Below, piece after piece: positions 17,459 through 26,200 of a DNA stretch of 64,000 nucleotides. The notes beneath the pieces are model-generated. The model saw nothing but the letters and a program-made list of their open reading frames with translations, ran no database searches and was not told the DNA's origin. How positions within the stretch are numbered: the first letter of the stretch is position 1; each line of letters begins with the position of its first letter. Both the position numbers and the translations under genes were made by a program. The stretch comes from a bacterium HR15 (GTDB lineage Bacteria; Armatimonadota; Fimbriimonadia; Fimbriimonadales; GBS-DC), in the NCBI GenBank assembly GCA_002898555.1, contig BEHR01000010.1, positions 17,587 through 81,586 on the forward strand, in the 5' to 3' direction.

Positions 17459-18829
17459 ATGGGGGCAAGCAGGCGACCGGTGCTGGCAATCGTGGGGCGA
17501 CCAAATGTGGGTAAATCCACCCTGTTCAATCGCCTCATCGGTCGGCGCGTGGCGATTGTGGAAGCGGTGCCGGGTGTCACACGCGACCGCCTCTATGGGG
17601 AAGCGGAATGGCAGGGACAGCCCTTCGTGGTAATCGATACCGGTGGCATGCTTTTCGGCATCGATGATCCGCTGATTGAGCAAGTGCGCATTCAAGCGCA
17701 GATCGCCATCCATGAAGCCGATTGCATCCTCTTTTTGGTAGACGCGCGAGAGGGGCTGAACCCTGTGGATGAGGAGATTGCTCACCTACTGCGCAGGAGC
17801 GGGAAGCCCGTGCTGCTGCTGGTAAACAAGGCGGACAACCCCGACCGTTGGGAGCTGCAACGCGCCGAGTTCTTCCGACTGGGACTGGGCGAGCCAATCC
17901 CCATCTCCGCCATTCACGGGCACAATCTGGCAGAGGTGCTGGAGCTGGCGTTAGGAGCCGTGCAACAGGTGTCCCACCCCCACCTTGAAGAGGAGCCAGA
18001 AGAGCCGCTGCGCCTCGCTATCGTCGGGCGACCCAATGTGGGCAAGTCGTCGCTGCTGAACGCGATTCTTAACGAGCCACGCGCCATCGTCAGCCCCCTT
18101 CCGGGGACAACACGCGACACGCTGGACACGCCCTTCACATGGAACGACCAGCCGATGCTGCTGATCGACACGGCGGGCATCCGTCGCCCAGGACAGGTGC
18201 AAGGCTCTTTAGACTATTACGCGCAACTGCGTGCCGAACGCGCGTTGCAACGCGCCGATGTCGCCCTTATCGTCATCGATGCGAAGGAGGGTTTAACCCA
18301 TGGCGATCGGCGCATCGCGCACCTCGCCGTCGATGCGGGGCGCGCCTGCATCTGGGTGGCGAACAAGTGGGATCTGGTGGAACCACCTGATGGTAACTTG
18401 GGCAAAAACACGCCCGCCAAGCGCGACTTCATACGGCTGGTGAAGCAGCAGGCACCGGGCTTCGATTTCGTGCCGGTGGTGTTTGTGTCGGCGTTGCTGC
18501 GCATCGGCATCGAAACCGTGCTGAACACCGCCCTGCAAGTTGCAGAGTTTCACTGCATGCGCGTGCCGACTGGCGAGCTGAACCGCTTAATCCACGACGC
18601 CCTCTATGAGCGACCCTACACACGCAAGGGCAAACCGCTCAAGATTTACTACGCGACGATGGCGGAAGTGCGTCCCCCAACCATCGTGCTGTTTGTGAAC
18701 GATCCCGAAATTGTACATTTTTCCTACCTGCGTTATCTGGAGAATCGGGTACGCGCACGCTACACCTATATGGGCACGCCCATCCGATGGGTGGTACGCC
18801 CCGCCCATAAAGAGCCTGAACAGGCATGA
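17459..18829 (+). CDS. der: Ribosome-associated double GTPase Der (EngA)
   Basis: The 456-residue protein has two G domains in tandem. The first shows GRPNVGKST, DTGG and NKAD; the second shows GRPNVGKSS, DTAG and NKWD. A KH-like C-terminal domain follows (YERPYTRKGKPLKIYYATM). Der is an essential GTPase in 50S subunit assembly. The length is the family norm when the ATG at 17459 is used; the reading frame upstream is open but has no ribosome site and would put 15 extra residues before the first beta strand. Confidence 0.96.
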   Translation: MGASRRPVLAIVGRPNVGKSTLFNRLIGRRVAIVEAVPGVTRDRLYGEAEWQGQPFVVIDTGGMLFGIDDPLIEQVRIQAQIAIHEADCILFLVDAREGLNPVDEEIAHLLRRSGKPVLLLVNKADNPDRWELQRAEFFRLGLGEPIPISAIHGHNLAEVLELALGAVQQVSHPHLEEEPEEPLRLAIVGRPNVGKSSLLNAILNEPRAIVSPLPGTTRDTLDTPFTWNDQPMLLIDTAGIRRPGQVQGSLDYYAQLRAERALQRADVALIVIDAKEGLTHGDRRIAHLAVDAGRACIWVANKWDLVEPPDGNLGKNTPAKRDFIRLVKQQAPGFDFVPVVFVSALLRIGIETVLNTALQVAEFHCMRVPTGELNRLIHDALYERPYTRKGKPLKIYYATMAEVRPPTIVLFVNDPEIVHFSYLRYLENRVRARYTYMGTPIRWVVRPAHKEPEQA

Positions 18830-18873
18830 CCAGTCTGCCCCGTCGGACCAGTCCAACCCGTCGAACCACCCTG

Positions 18874-18898
18874 GGAGACGGGGCTTCCCGCCGAGCCG
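18874..18898 (+). repeat. Partial GGAGGGCGAGG-type repeat
   Basis: GGGAGACGGGGCTTCCCGCC followed by GAGCCG is a diverged copy of the 30-bp unit at 10219. It lies just upstream of the promoter of the TPR lipoprotein. Confidence 0.6.
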
Positions 18899-18912
18899 AA
18901 ACGGACAGCGAG

Positions 18913-18918
18913 TATAAT
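18913..18918 (+). promoter_or_regulatory. -10 box TATAAT, leaderless start of the TPR lipoprotein
   Basis: TATAAT ends 7 bases before the ATG at 18926, which places that ATG at or within a base or two of the transcription start. Confidence 0.6.
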
Positions 18919-18925
18919 GGAAGCC

Positions 18926-19681
18926 ATGAGAGCGATCGGGTGGTTGCTTGCAGTGGCGTTGATACTGGGCGGCTGCCGACGGGCAGATGAACGGCAGATA
19001 GCAGAGCAACTTCTTAAAGAGGGCGAGCAGAAGCTGCAGGCACGCGACTACGCGGGGGCTGCCGATGCCTTCCATCGCTATGTCGCGCAAACGAGCAATC
19101 TGACTGCCGCGCTCCCGCGCGTCTATCGCGTCTACATCCAGTACCGTGCCGCGAAGCCCGCCTACGAGTTTTTGATTCAGTATGAAGCGCGTGCCAACGA
19201 AATCAAGGTCAAAGTCGATCGCTCCGACTACTATCGCGTGCTGGGCGACCTGGCGCATCAGATTGGCAAATTTGAAGACGCGCTCCGCTGGTATGAAAAG
19301 GCGGTGCAACTCGATAACCAGAATCATCTCGCCCTCAATAATTACGCCTATTCGCTGGCGGAACAGGGCAAGAATCTGGAACACGCGCTGGAGCTGGCGA
19401 ACCGTGCCTTAGCCATCCGCTCGAACCTGGGAACTTACTACGATACGCGCGGATGGGTCTACTACAAGATGGGGCGCTATGAAGAGGCACTCAAAGATCT
19501 GCGCATCGCGGTGGACATCGCGCCAACCACCGCGGAGCTACGCTATCACCTCGCGGCAGTGTATGCCAAACTGGGCAGAAAACAGGATGCCCTCGTGGAG
19601 TTGGAAAAGGCACTGGCATTAGACCCCAACCATGAGCCGTCCCGCCAACCGCTGCAATCGCTGCAAAAACCCACCCAATGA
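18926..19681 (+). CDS. TPR-repeat lipoprotein
   Basis: The 251-residue protein starts with a lipoprotein signal, MRAIGWLLAVALILGGC, with lipobox LGGC. Three or four TPR units follow (about residues 25-70, 95-130, 130-205, 205-240), the clearest being DALRWYEKAVQLDNQNHLALNN. A role as an outer-membrane scaffold similar to BamD or PilF is possible but not shown. An ATG three codons earlier (18917) overlaps the -10 box, so 18926 is preferred. Confidence 0.85.
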   Translation: MRAIGWLLAVALILGGCRRADERQIAEQLLKEGEQKLQARDYAGAADAFHRYVAQTSNLTAALPRVYRVYIQYRAAKPAYEFLIQYEARANEIKVKVDRSDYYRVLGDLAHQIGKFEDALRWYEKAVQLDNQNHLALNNYAYSLAEQGKNLEHALELANRALAIRSNLGTYYDTRGWVYYKMGRYEEALKDLRIAVDIAPTTAELRYHLAAVYAKLGRKQDALVELEKALALDPNHEPSRQPLQSLQKPTQ

Positions 19682-19714
19682 CGGGTATCATTCGCCCGCA
19701 TGGAGGCGGGTAGA

Positions 19715-21634
19715 ATGAACAAACACGCACTTGCCAGTGGAATCATCTTTTTGTTGTTTTGTCTGACGCAAGTGCATGCGGTGGAGGTCTCACTGCCGCG
19801 TGTCGCGCTGAGCGGCGTGCCTTTTGAAATCAAAGCCTCTGGGTCGATGCCTCATGCGCGATTCACTCTGTACTTTTTTCAGCATGGGCACAAAGTGGGG
19901 CATATTGAGCAGACCATGGATGCCCAGGGCAACTTGACCGCCAAGATGCAATTGCCTGCCAGTGGGTTCACGCGCTATGAGTGGGTCGTGGGCGACCAGC
20001 GTGGCGAGGGAAGCTTGCGCGCTATTCCCGCATGGTGGAGCCTGCTCCCACCGCTGCTGGCAGTTGCGCTTGCGCTGTGGATGCGTCAAGTCGTGCTGGC
20101 GTTAGTGGGTGGTATTTGGCTGGGCGCGTGGATGGTGTTTGGCGCGGATCCCTTTACCGCCTTGTTGCGTGTTGTGGATACCTATCTTCTCAATGCCTAC
20201 GCGGACACGAACCATTTGAAAATCGCTGGCTTCACTCTGCTACTGGGCGGGATGGTGGGGCTGATCACCCGCTCCGGCGGGCTGAAAGCGATTGTGCGGA
20301 CACTAAGCCGTTTCGTCAAGACCGACCGCGGTGCCCAGTTAAGCACCTTTCTGATGGGGTTGCTTATCTTTTTCGATGACTACGCCAACAGCCTTTTTGT
20401 GGGCACCGCGATGCGCCCGCTGTGTGATCGGCTGCGTATCTCACGCGAGAAACTGGCTTATCTCGTTGACACGACCGCTGCTCCTGTAGCCAACCTGGCC
20501 ATCATCAGCACATGGATTGGGTTCGAAGTCTCCGTGATTGCCGAAAGCTTTCAGGCGAGTGGGATCCAGATGGAGCCGTACTGGGCGTTCATTCTGAGCC
20601 TACCCTATCGCTTCTATCCGATTTTTGCGCTGGTGCTGCTGGCTATGCTCATTTGGCAGCGGCGCGATTTCGGCTCGATGTATCGGGCGGAAGTGCGTGC
20701 GCGCACGACAGGGCGCGTGCTGGGTGAGAATGCCTCCCCCTTAGCCGACTACGATTCGGCGGAACTGGTGCCAGAGCCTCATGTGCGTGGCACGCTCTGG
20801 AGTGCGGTCCTGCCCCTTCTGGTGACGGTGCTGGGCACGCTGGGCGGGCTGCTCCACACAGGCTATCACAGCACAGGTGAGCCATTGAACAGCTGGGCAG
20901 CCCTCCGCACCATCCTCGCAAATGCCGATTCGTACAACAGCCTGCTATGGGGTTCTGTCATGGGGTGTGGGACAGCGTTTCTCACGGTGCGGATAGGAGG
21001 TATGACTGTGGCGCGTGCCTTCGAAGCGTGGCTGGCAGGCATGCGGGCGATGTTGCTCGCCATGCTGATTCTGGGGCTGGCTTGGAGTATCGGGCAGGTC
21101 TGCGACGATTTGCACACAGCACACTACTTGGTGCAAGCGCTCACTGGCGTGCTTTCGCCGCAGTGGTTACCTGCATTAACCACGCTGGTCGCAGCAGGCA
21201 TTAGCTTCGCCACAGGCAGTTCATGGGCAACGATGAGCATTCTCATGCCGTTGGTCATCCCGGTCGTGAAGAACCTCACGCAGGGAATGGGGTCCGAGGA
21301 GCAGACCTTTTTCCTGATTGCGTCGCTTTCCTCCGTGCTGGCGGGCGCAACTTTTGGCGACCACTGCTCCCCGATCTCCGATACGACGGTGCTTTCCTCC
21401 ATCTTTTCAGGGTCGGATCATATCGACCATGTGCGCACCCAGCTACCTTACGCGCTGACAGCCGGGATCGTGGCATGGCTAATTGGTGATATGGCCACCG
21501 CCTTTGGGCTGCCAGTATGGCTCGCGTTATTCTTGGGCACGGGGGTACTGTGGGGCATCGTGCGGCTGCTGGGCAAGCCCGTGCCGCCCTACATGCTTGA
21601 GAAGCAGGTGGGGGAACCCCCACACGACGGCTGA
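19715..21634 (+). CDS. NhaC-family Na+/H+ antiporter with N-terminal extracytoplasmic domain
   Basis: The 639-residue protein begins with a signal peptide (IIFLLFCLTQVHA). A beta-rich region of about 80 residues follows (VEVSLPRVALSGVPFEI...), then about eleven membrane helices from WWSLLPPLLAVALALWM onward. NhaC-type marks are FFDDYANSLFVG, TTAAPVANLAIIS, GSSWATMSILMPL and GDHCSPISDTTVLS. It should exchange sodium for protons across the inner membrane. The leading soluble domain is not part of the usual NhaC plan. The ATG at 19715 follows GGAGGCGG by about 5 nt. Confidence 0.87.
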   Translation: MNKHALASGIIFLLFCLTQVHAVEVSLPRVALSGVPFEIKASGSMPHARFTLYFFQHGHKVGHIEQTMDAQGNLTAKMQLPASGFTRYEWVVGDQRGEGSLRAIPAWWSLLPPLLAVALALWMRQVVLALVGGIWLGAWMVFGADPFTALLRVVDTYLLNAYADTNHLKIAGFTLLLGGMVGLITRSGGLKAIVRTLSRFVKTDRGAQLSTFLMGLLIFFDDYANSLFVGTAMRPLCDRLRISREKLAYLVDTTAAPVANLAIISTWIGFEVSVIAESFQASGIQMEPYWAFILSLPYRFYPIFALVLLAMLIWQRRDFGSMYRAEVRARTTGRVLGENASPLADYDSAELVPEPHVRGTLWSAVLPLLVTVLGTLGGLLHTGYHSTGEPLNSWAALRTILANADSYNSLLWGSVMGCGTAFLTVRIGGMTVARAFEAWLAGMRAMLLAMLILGLAWSIGQVCDDLHTAHYLVQALTGVLSPQWLPALTTLVAAGISFATGSSWATMSILMPLVIPVVKNLTQGMGSEEQTFFLIASLSSVLAGATFGDHCSPISDTTVLSSIFSGSDHIDHVRTQLPYALTAGIVAWLIGDMATAFGLPVWLALFLGTGVLWGIVRLLGKPVPPYMLEKQVGEPPHDG

Positions 21635-21690
21635 ATCCAGATAATGAGCCGCTGCTCCCAGCCCGGTGGGGCTCCCCCGGTGCACCTCCC

Positions 21691-21882
21691 CTACTTGCCG
21701 CCGTACTTCTTGTAGGTCGCCTCGTCCACGAACTTGGTCAGTTTGCGCCCGTTGTACTCGGCTTTCAGAGCGTAGCGCACCTGCTTCTTGCCGGACTTGG
21801 TGGTTCGCTCATACTTAACGGCCTTCACCTGGCTGTCCGGCACATCAATCATCTTGCGGTCCTTCACGCTGAAGAACTGCAT
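21691..21882 (-). CDS. Small conserved basic protein of unknown function
   Basis: This 63-residue protein is rich in Lys, Tyr and Arg (ERTTKSGKKQVRYALKAEYN) and looks like a small beta-barrel-like or nucleic-acid-binding fold. A strong ribosome site (AAGGAGGGAGG) lies just upstream of its ATG, which supports expression. I recall similar short proteins carrying a V..VPDSQV...YERTTKSG pattern, but can name no function. Confidence 0.7.
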   Translation of the reverse strand: MQFFSVKDRKMIDVPDSQVKAVKYERTTKSGKKQVRYALKAEYNGRKLTKFVDEATYKKYGGK

Positions 21883-21908
21883 ACGCCTCCCTCCTTATGG
21901 TTGGATTA

Positions 21909-21929
21909 CAGACAGGTTCAACCTGCCTG
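21909..21929. promoter_or_regulatory. Inverted repeat CAGACAGGTT-N-AACCTGCCTG upstream of the 63-residue protein gene
   Basis: A 10-bp inverted repeat with one mismatch lies about 27 nt upstream of the start of the small basic protein. It could be an operator or a leader hairpin; nothing more can be said from sequence. Confidence 0.4.
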
Positions 21930-22050
21930 CACTGCCTATATTTTACACCACCCTGCTTGATTCCTGCTTTTTCCTGCAGATATTTGGGGCAAAATCGCCC
22001 TCAAAAGGGGTAAATTGCCCCCATTTTTGGCAGGGAAGCCCCCAAAGCAG

Positions 22051-22060
22051 GGGGTATAAT
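22051..22060 (+). promoter_or_regulatory. Extended -10 GGGGTATAAT with leaderless GTG start
   Basis: TATAAT (22055-22060) is followed by GGGGC and then the GTG start codon at 22066, so transcription must begin at the start codon. This is the clearest leaderless case in the window. Confidence 0.65.
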
Positions 22061-22065
22061 GGGGC

Positions 22066-23238
22066 GTGATTGAAGGCGCGGTCTGGCTGAAGGCAGGACG
22101 CGAGAAAAAAATTCGCCACCTCTATCCTTGGGTACAACGGGGTGAGATTGATCGCATAGAAGGCTCCCCAACCGATGGCGGACTGATCCGTCTGCTCGCT
22201 CATGATGGCACGCTGCTGGGCATCGCTACCTACCACAGTCGCAGTCGCTTCCCCGCCCGTGTGCTAACTTTGCAAGAGGAAGCGATTAACGAGGCGTTTT
22301 TCGCACGACGCTTCGAAAATGCCCTCCAGCTACGCCGGCGAGTCATCACCGAGACCAATGCCTATCGCCTCGTGTTCAGCGAAGCGGATGGATTGCCCGG
22401 ACTGATTGTGGATCGCTATGCACACTCCCTTGTGGTGCAGGTGCGCACGCTGGGAATGGAACGGCTGAAGCCGCTCTGGCTGCCTGCATTGGTGGACACG
22501 CTTGCGCCTGACGGCATTCTGGAGCGCAGTGAGATGGAATCGCGACGGGAGGAAGGTCTCTCGCCCTTTACGGGGGTGCTTTATGGGCATGTGCCCGAGC
22601 GAATCGCCATCACCGAAAGCGGGTTGCAGTTCCTCGTGCCCACCGCAGGTGGTCTCAAAACGGGCTTCTATCTGGATCAGCGCGAGAATCGTCGCCAGCT
22701 GGCTCGCCTCGTACAACCTGGCGAGCGCGTGCTGGATCTGTTCTGCTATACAGGGGCGTTCGCACTTTATGCGGCTCGCGCCGGCGCCTTCGCAAAGGGC
22801 GTGGATATCCTGCCTGAAGCGATTGCGCTGGCACAGCAGCACGCCGAGAGAAACCAGTTGCCGGTGGAGTGGGAAGTGGCAAATGCTTTTGAGTGGCTGC
22901 CTGCTGCTGCCGAGCGTGGTGAGCGGTACGACTGGATTATTTTAGACCCACCCGCGATTGCCAAGCGGCGTGCGGAACTTGAATCGCTGCGTTGGGCGCT
23001 CTGGAAACTGGTCTATCACGCGCTGCCGCTGCTCACACCGAACGGGCGCATGCTGGTGTGCAGCTGCGCCTATCAGATGGATTTGTCGCTGATGGTAGAT
23101 ACGGTGCGTTTAGCAGCCCACGATCGCGGACGCGCCCTCTACCTGGAGGATGTCTCCTTCCAGTCGCCCGACCATCCCTTCCTGATGCAGTTCCCTGAAA
23201 GCCTGTATCTGAAGTGCCTGTGGCTGCGTGTGGGATAA
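22066..23238 (+). CDS. rlmI: Class I SAM-dependent rRNA (cytosine-C5) methyltransferase, RlmI-like
   Basis: The 390-residue protein has an N-terminal PUA domain (VWLKAGREKKIRHLYPWVQR), an EEHB-like linker and a Rossmann methyltransferase with LDLFCYTGAFALYAARAG, the DPP motif (DPPAIAKRR) and the cysteine motif LVCSCAY. RlmI methylates C1962 of 23S rRNA in E. coli. The position targeted here is inferred from the family. The start is a GTG lying 6 nt after a perfect -10 box. Confidence 0.88.
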   Translation: MIEGAVWLKAGREKKIRHLYPWVQRGEIDRIEGSPTDGGLIRLLAHDGTLLGIATYHSRSRFPARVLTLQEEAINEAFFARRFENALQLRRRVITETNAYRLVFSEADGLPGLIVDRYAHSLVVQVRTLGMERLKPLWLPALVDTLAPDGILERSEMESRREEGLSPFTGVLYGHVPERIAITESGLQFLVPTAGGLKTGFYLDQRENRRQLARLVQPGERVLDLFCYTGAFALYAARAGAFAKGVDILPEAIALAQQHAERNQLPVEWEVANAFEWLPAAAERGERYDWIILDPPAIAKRRAELESLRWALWKLVYHALPLLTPNGRMLVCSCAYQMDLSLMVDTVRLAAHDRGRALYLEDVSFQSPDHPFLMQFPESLYLKCLWLRVG

Positions 23239-23241
23239 GCC

Positions 23242-24207
23242 TTAGCGGTTGCCCTGCACCGCGACATCGGCGAGGGGACGACCTTCCAAGAAGCGCAGCA
23301 CATTCTGGATAACACCTTGCGCGATGCGTCCTTGCGCCTCCTGCGTCACGCCCGCACCGTGCGGGGTCAGCACCACATTGGGCAACTTCAGCAGCGGGTG
23401 ATCGGGTGGGGGCGGTTCAGGTGAGAACACATCGATCGCCGCGCCGCCCAGGTGCGTCTGTAATGCTTCCACCAACGCCGCTTCGTCCACCAGTTCCGCA
23501 CGCGCCGTGTTAATCAGGAACGCGCCCCGCTTCATTCGAAAGAGCCGCTCGCGATTCAGAATACCGCGCGTGTCGGTTGTCAACGGTAGATGGAGCGTGA
23601 CGAGGTCGCACTCGCCCAGCAGAGGGTCCAACTCCAGGAAGGTCACGCCCAGGGTATTCTCCTGTTCGGAGGTCAGTGGGTTCGCATCATAGTAGAAGGT
23701 GGTCACACCGAACGGCAGCAAGCGAGCGGCGACTTCGCGCCCAATGCGTCCCATGCCGACGATGCCCACCGTCTTGCCCTGTAGGTCACGGGCATGAGCG
23801 ATCCAGTAGGGCAGCGACCATTCACCGCGTGCCATCTGATTGTGGGCGGGGATTAGTCCACGCAGCAGCGCGAGCGCGACCATCACCACATGCTCGGCGA
23901 CGCTAACCGTATTCGCGCCTGTGACAGCCGCCACCGTGATGCCCAGTTCACGCGCCGCCTCTATATCCACATGGTCGGTGCCCACACCCGCTACCTGAAT
24001 GAAGCGCAGGCGCGGTGCCCGCTGCAACATCTCGCGCGTCAGAGGCGTGAAGGCGGTGGAGATGAGCACCTCCGCGTCGGATAGATGCGGCTCCAGCTCC
24101 GCAGCGTTCGTCGCCAGCTCCACCGTATGCCCCTGAAACAATGCGCGCACCATCCCTATCTGCGCCTGTACCTGCTCTGATGGGGGTAAGATAGCTACCA
24201 CTTTCAT
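23242..24207 (-). CDS. D-isomer-specific 2-hydroxyacid dehydrogenase
   Basis: The 321-residue enzyme contains the NAD-binding motif GIVGMGRIGREVA, the substrate arginine in NTARAELVDEAAL and the catalytic histidine in TPHGAGVTQEAQ. It resembles phosphoglycerate/glycerate dehydrogenases but lacks the ACT domain of SerA, so glyoxylate, hydroxypyruvate or a similar 2-keto acid is likely. It converges with the methyltransferase gene, leaving 3 bp between the stops. Confidence 0.88.
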   Translation of the reverse strand: MKVVAILPPSEQVQAQIGMVRALFQGHTVELATNAAELEPHLSDAEVLISTAFTPLTREMLQRAPRLRFIQVAGVGTDHVDIEAARELGITVAAVTGANTVSVAEHVVMVALALLRGLIPAHNQMARGEWSLPYWIAHARDLQGKTVGIVGMGRIGREVAARLLPFGVTTFYYDANPLTSEQENTLGVTFLELDPLLGECDLVTLHLPLTTDTRGILNRERLFRMKRGAFLINTARAELVDEAALVEALQTHLGGAAIDVFSPEPPPPDHPLLKLPNVVLTPHGAGVTQEAQGRIAQGVIQNVLRFLEGRPLADVAVQGNR

Positions 24208-24314
24208 CGCTTGCCTCCATGTTCAAAACTCAAACAGCTCACCGACACGCACCGCAAATTCATAGAGCAACTCCATTCTCTCGTGGGAAGTATACCTCTT
24301 GCTCCCCCCGCCAC

Positions 24315-25214
24315 TCACCACTCGCCACTAAACCACTCCCGTAAGGGGGCAATCAGTTCGTGCGCGGTGAAGTCGAGATGGATCGGGGTAATGGCGATAT
24401 AGCCGCGCGCCACCGCATAGACATCCGTGCCGGGCTGGTCTCGCTCCTCAATCAGGCTACCGCTCAACCAGTAGTAGGGTCGCCCTGCGGGGTCTATGCG
24501 CTGCTCGATGCGGTCGGCATACTGACGCTTGCCCAGCGTGGTGACCTGAAAGCCCTCGATCTCGCTCAGGGGCAGGTTCGGCACATTCACATTCAGGAAG
24601 GTATGCGCCGGCAGGGGATGACGCATCAGCACCTGCGCGATTCGATAAGCGGCTTCGGCAGCGGTTTCATAGTGCAATCGGGGTGGGGCGAGCGGTTCGC
24701 TCTTTCTCGGCTCGGCAGGAGCCTCGCCCTCCACTCGCGGCTCGGCAAGAGCCTCGCCCTCCACTCGCGGCTCGGCAGGAGCCTCGCCCTCCATGGTTTC
24801 GCGAGCGAGGGGGAGTACTTCCTCCGCTGCCAGTGAAACCGCAAAGGCGTTGATACCGTGAACTGCACCCTCGATTGCCGCGGCGACGGTGCCCGAATAG
24901 GTCAGGTCCCAACCCAGATTAGGTCCCGCGTTGATTCCGGAAACCACCAGATCGACACGATGCTCCATCACCGCATGGGCACCGAGTGTCACGCAGTCGG
25001 TGGGTGTGCCATTGGTGGCGTAAGCGACCGTACCATCGCGCAGATGCACCCGATGCAGACGCAATGGTTTGTGCAAGGTGATGGCGTGCCCCATCGCGCT
25101 GCGTGGACGGTCGGGCGCGACAACAAAGACCTCGCCCAGGGCGCGTAGGCGCGCTGCTAACACCTGAATCCCATCCGCATAGACCCCATCATCATTCGTA
25201 ATCAGAATGCGCAT
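24315..25214 (-). CDS. surE: SurE 5'/3'-nucleotidase with repeat-derived insertion
   Basis: MRILITNDDGVYADGIQ, GTPTDCV and SGINAGPNLG are the metal- and phosphate-binding motifs of SurE, a survival-protein phosphatase acting on nucleoside monophosphates. The 299-residue length is about 45 longer than usual because residues 141-178 hold three copies of a 10-residue unit (EGEAPAEPRV type). That stretch corresponds to three tandem 30-bp units. The insertion falls between the family's SL segment and the helix starting YETAAEAA, so it probably makes a surface loop. The gene follows sdhB by 15 bp on the same strand. Confidence 0.95.
   Translation of the reverse strand: MRILITNDDGVYADGIQVLAARLRALGEVFVVAPDRPRSAMGHAITLHKPLRLHRVHLRDGTVAYATNGTPTDCVTLGAHAVMEHRVDLVVSGINAGPNLGWDLTYSGTVAAAIEGAVHGINAFAVSLAAEEVLPLARETMEGEAPAEPRVEGEALAEPRVEGEAPAEPRKSEPLAPPRLHYETAAEAAYRIAQVLMRHPLPAHTFLNVNVPNLPLSEIEGFQVTTLGKRQYADRIEQRIDPAGRPYYWLSGSLIEERDQPGTDVYAVARGYIAITPIHLDFTAHELIAPLREWFSGEW
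24711..24793 (-). repeat. Three 30-bp repeat units inside surE
   Basis: Units at 24711-24740, 24741-24770 and 24771-24793 (shortened) are near-identical and match the intergenic unit at 10219. As 30 is divisible by three, the reading frame is preserved. Confidence 0.95.
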
Positions 25215-25229
25215 GCCACACCGTTCCCG

Positions 25230-26039
25230 CTACTCGGCAACCTCGCCAATCACCCGTTCAGGAATCAGCCCCAGCCATTTTTTCAGGCGATAGAGGGTGG
25301 TGTCGCGATTCAACTCCGCAATGGCGCGCGTGATGGGGATGCCTTTGGGACAAACTTTGACACAGTTCTGCGCGTTGCCACAGCCCGTGATCCCCTCCGG
25401 CCCTGAAATCGCTTCTAAACGCTCATGCTCCAGCGTCGCGCCTATAGGGTGGAGATTGAACAGCTTCACCTGCGTGAGCGGTGCAGGCCCGATAAAGGCG
25501 GAGCGTTCATTGTATTGGGGGCATGCCTCCATGCAGCAGCCACAGGTCATACAACGGGCAAAGGCATAGCGCAATTCGCGAAGGCGGTCATCCATGCGCG
25601 GTCCTGGCCCCAGATCGTGCGTGCCGTCGATCGGGATCCAGCCCTGAATCTTTTTGAGCGCCTCAAACATTCGGCTGCGATCCACGATGAGGTCGCGAAC
25701 GACAGGGAACTTGCTCATCGGCTCTAAAGTGACCTCGATGGTGTCGCCCTTGCGGATGCCCACATGGTCGATCAACGCAGAGCAGGACTGACGCACCCTG
25801 CCATTGACGACCATAGTGCAAGTCCCGCACACCTCTTCCAGGCAGGCCGCTTCCCATGCCGGAGGCGAGGTCAGTTGCCCCGATGCGTCCACCGGATTGC
25901 GCTGAATCTCCATCAAGCATGAGATAACATTCATATTAGGTCGATAAGGCAGAGCGAACTCCTGCCAGTAGGGTCTGCTTGTCGGTCCATCCTGCCGACG
26001 CACCTTCAAACGGATGGTCTTGATGGTTTGATCAGGCAT
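25230..26039 (-). CDS. sdhB: Succinate dehydrogenase/fumarate reductase iron-sulfur subunit
   Basis: The 269-residue protein has a plant-type [2Fe-2S] domain (LEEVCGTCTMVVNGRVRQSC) and a C-terminal ferredoxin domain with CMTCGCCMEACPQ and CGNAQNCVKVCP for the [4Fe-4S] and [3Fe-4S] clusters. It passes electrons from the flavoprotein to quinone. No sdhA or membrane-anchor gene is adjacent: surE follows it and the gene upstream is divergent. Confidence 0.94.
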   Translation of the reverse strand: MPDQTIKTIRLKVRRQDGPTSRPYWQEFALPYRPNMNVISCLMEIQRNPVDASGQLTSPPAWEAACLEEVCGTCTMVVNGRVRQSCSALIDHVGIRKGDTIEVTLEPMSKFPVVRDLIVDRSRMFEALKKIQGWIPIDGTHDLGPGPRMDDRLRELRYAFARCMTCGCCMEACPQYNERSAFIGPAPLTQVKLFNLHPIGATLEHERLEAISGPEGITGCGNAQNCVKVCPKGIPITRAIAELNRDTTLYRLKKWLGLIPERVIGEVAE

Positions 26040-26059
26040 ATCGTTGCACCTCTGGCAAG

Positions 26060-26065
26060 ATTATA
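26060..26065 (-). promoter_or_regulatory. -10 box TATAAT of sdhB
   Basis: TATAAT on the minus strand ends 20 bases before the ATG at 26039, giving a leader of roughly 14 nt that contains AGAGGTG as ribosome site. Confidence 0.5.
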
Positions 26066-26094
26066 CCACTCACCACTCGCTACTCGCTCCAATT

Positions 26095-26119
26095 GGAGGG
26101 CGAACCTCCTGGTGAGCCG
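26095..26119 (+). repeat. Diverged GGAGGGCGA repeat between sdhB and nadE
   Basis: GGAGGGCGAACCTCCTGGTG then AGCCG is a copy of the 30-bp unit family. Next to it (26066-26090) lies a CACTCAC/CACTCGC/TACTCGC-rich stretch of another repeat family. Confidence 0.6.
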
Positions 26120-26200
26120 AACAAAACCTCCAACGGCTCGCCCGGCAACCCCGTCATCCATGGGCTTTAATGAGATAGAATCCATAGGAGGGTGAAACAG

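Noticed and set aside
24711..24793. CRISPR-like array (regular 30-bp repeats)
   Set aside because: The units are contiguous with no spacers, lie in frame inside surE and match an intergenic repeat family.
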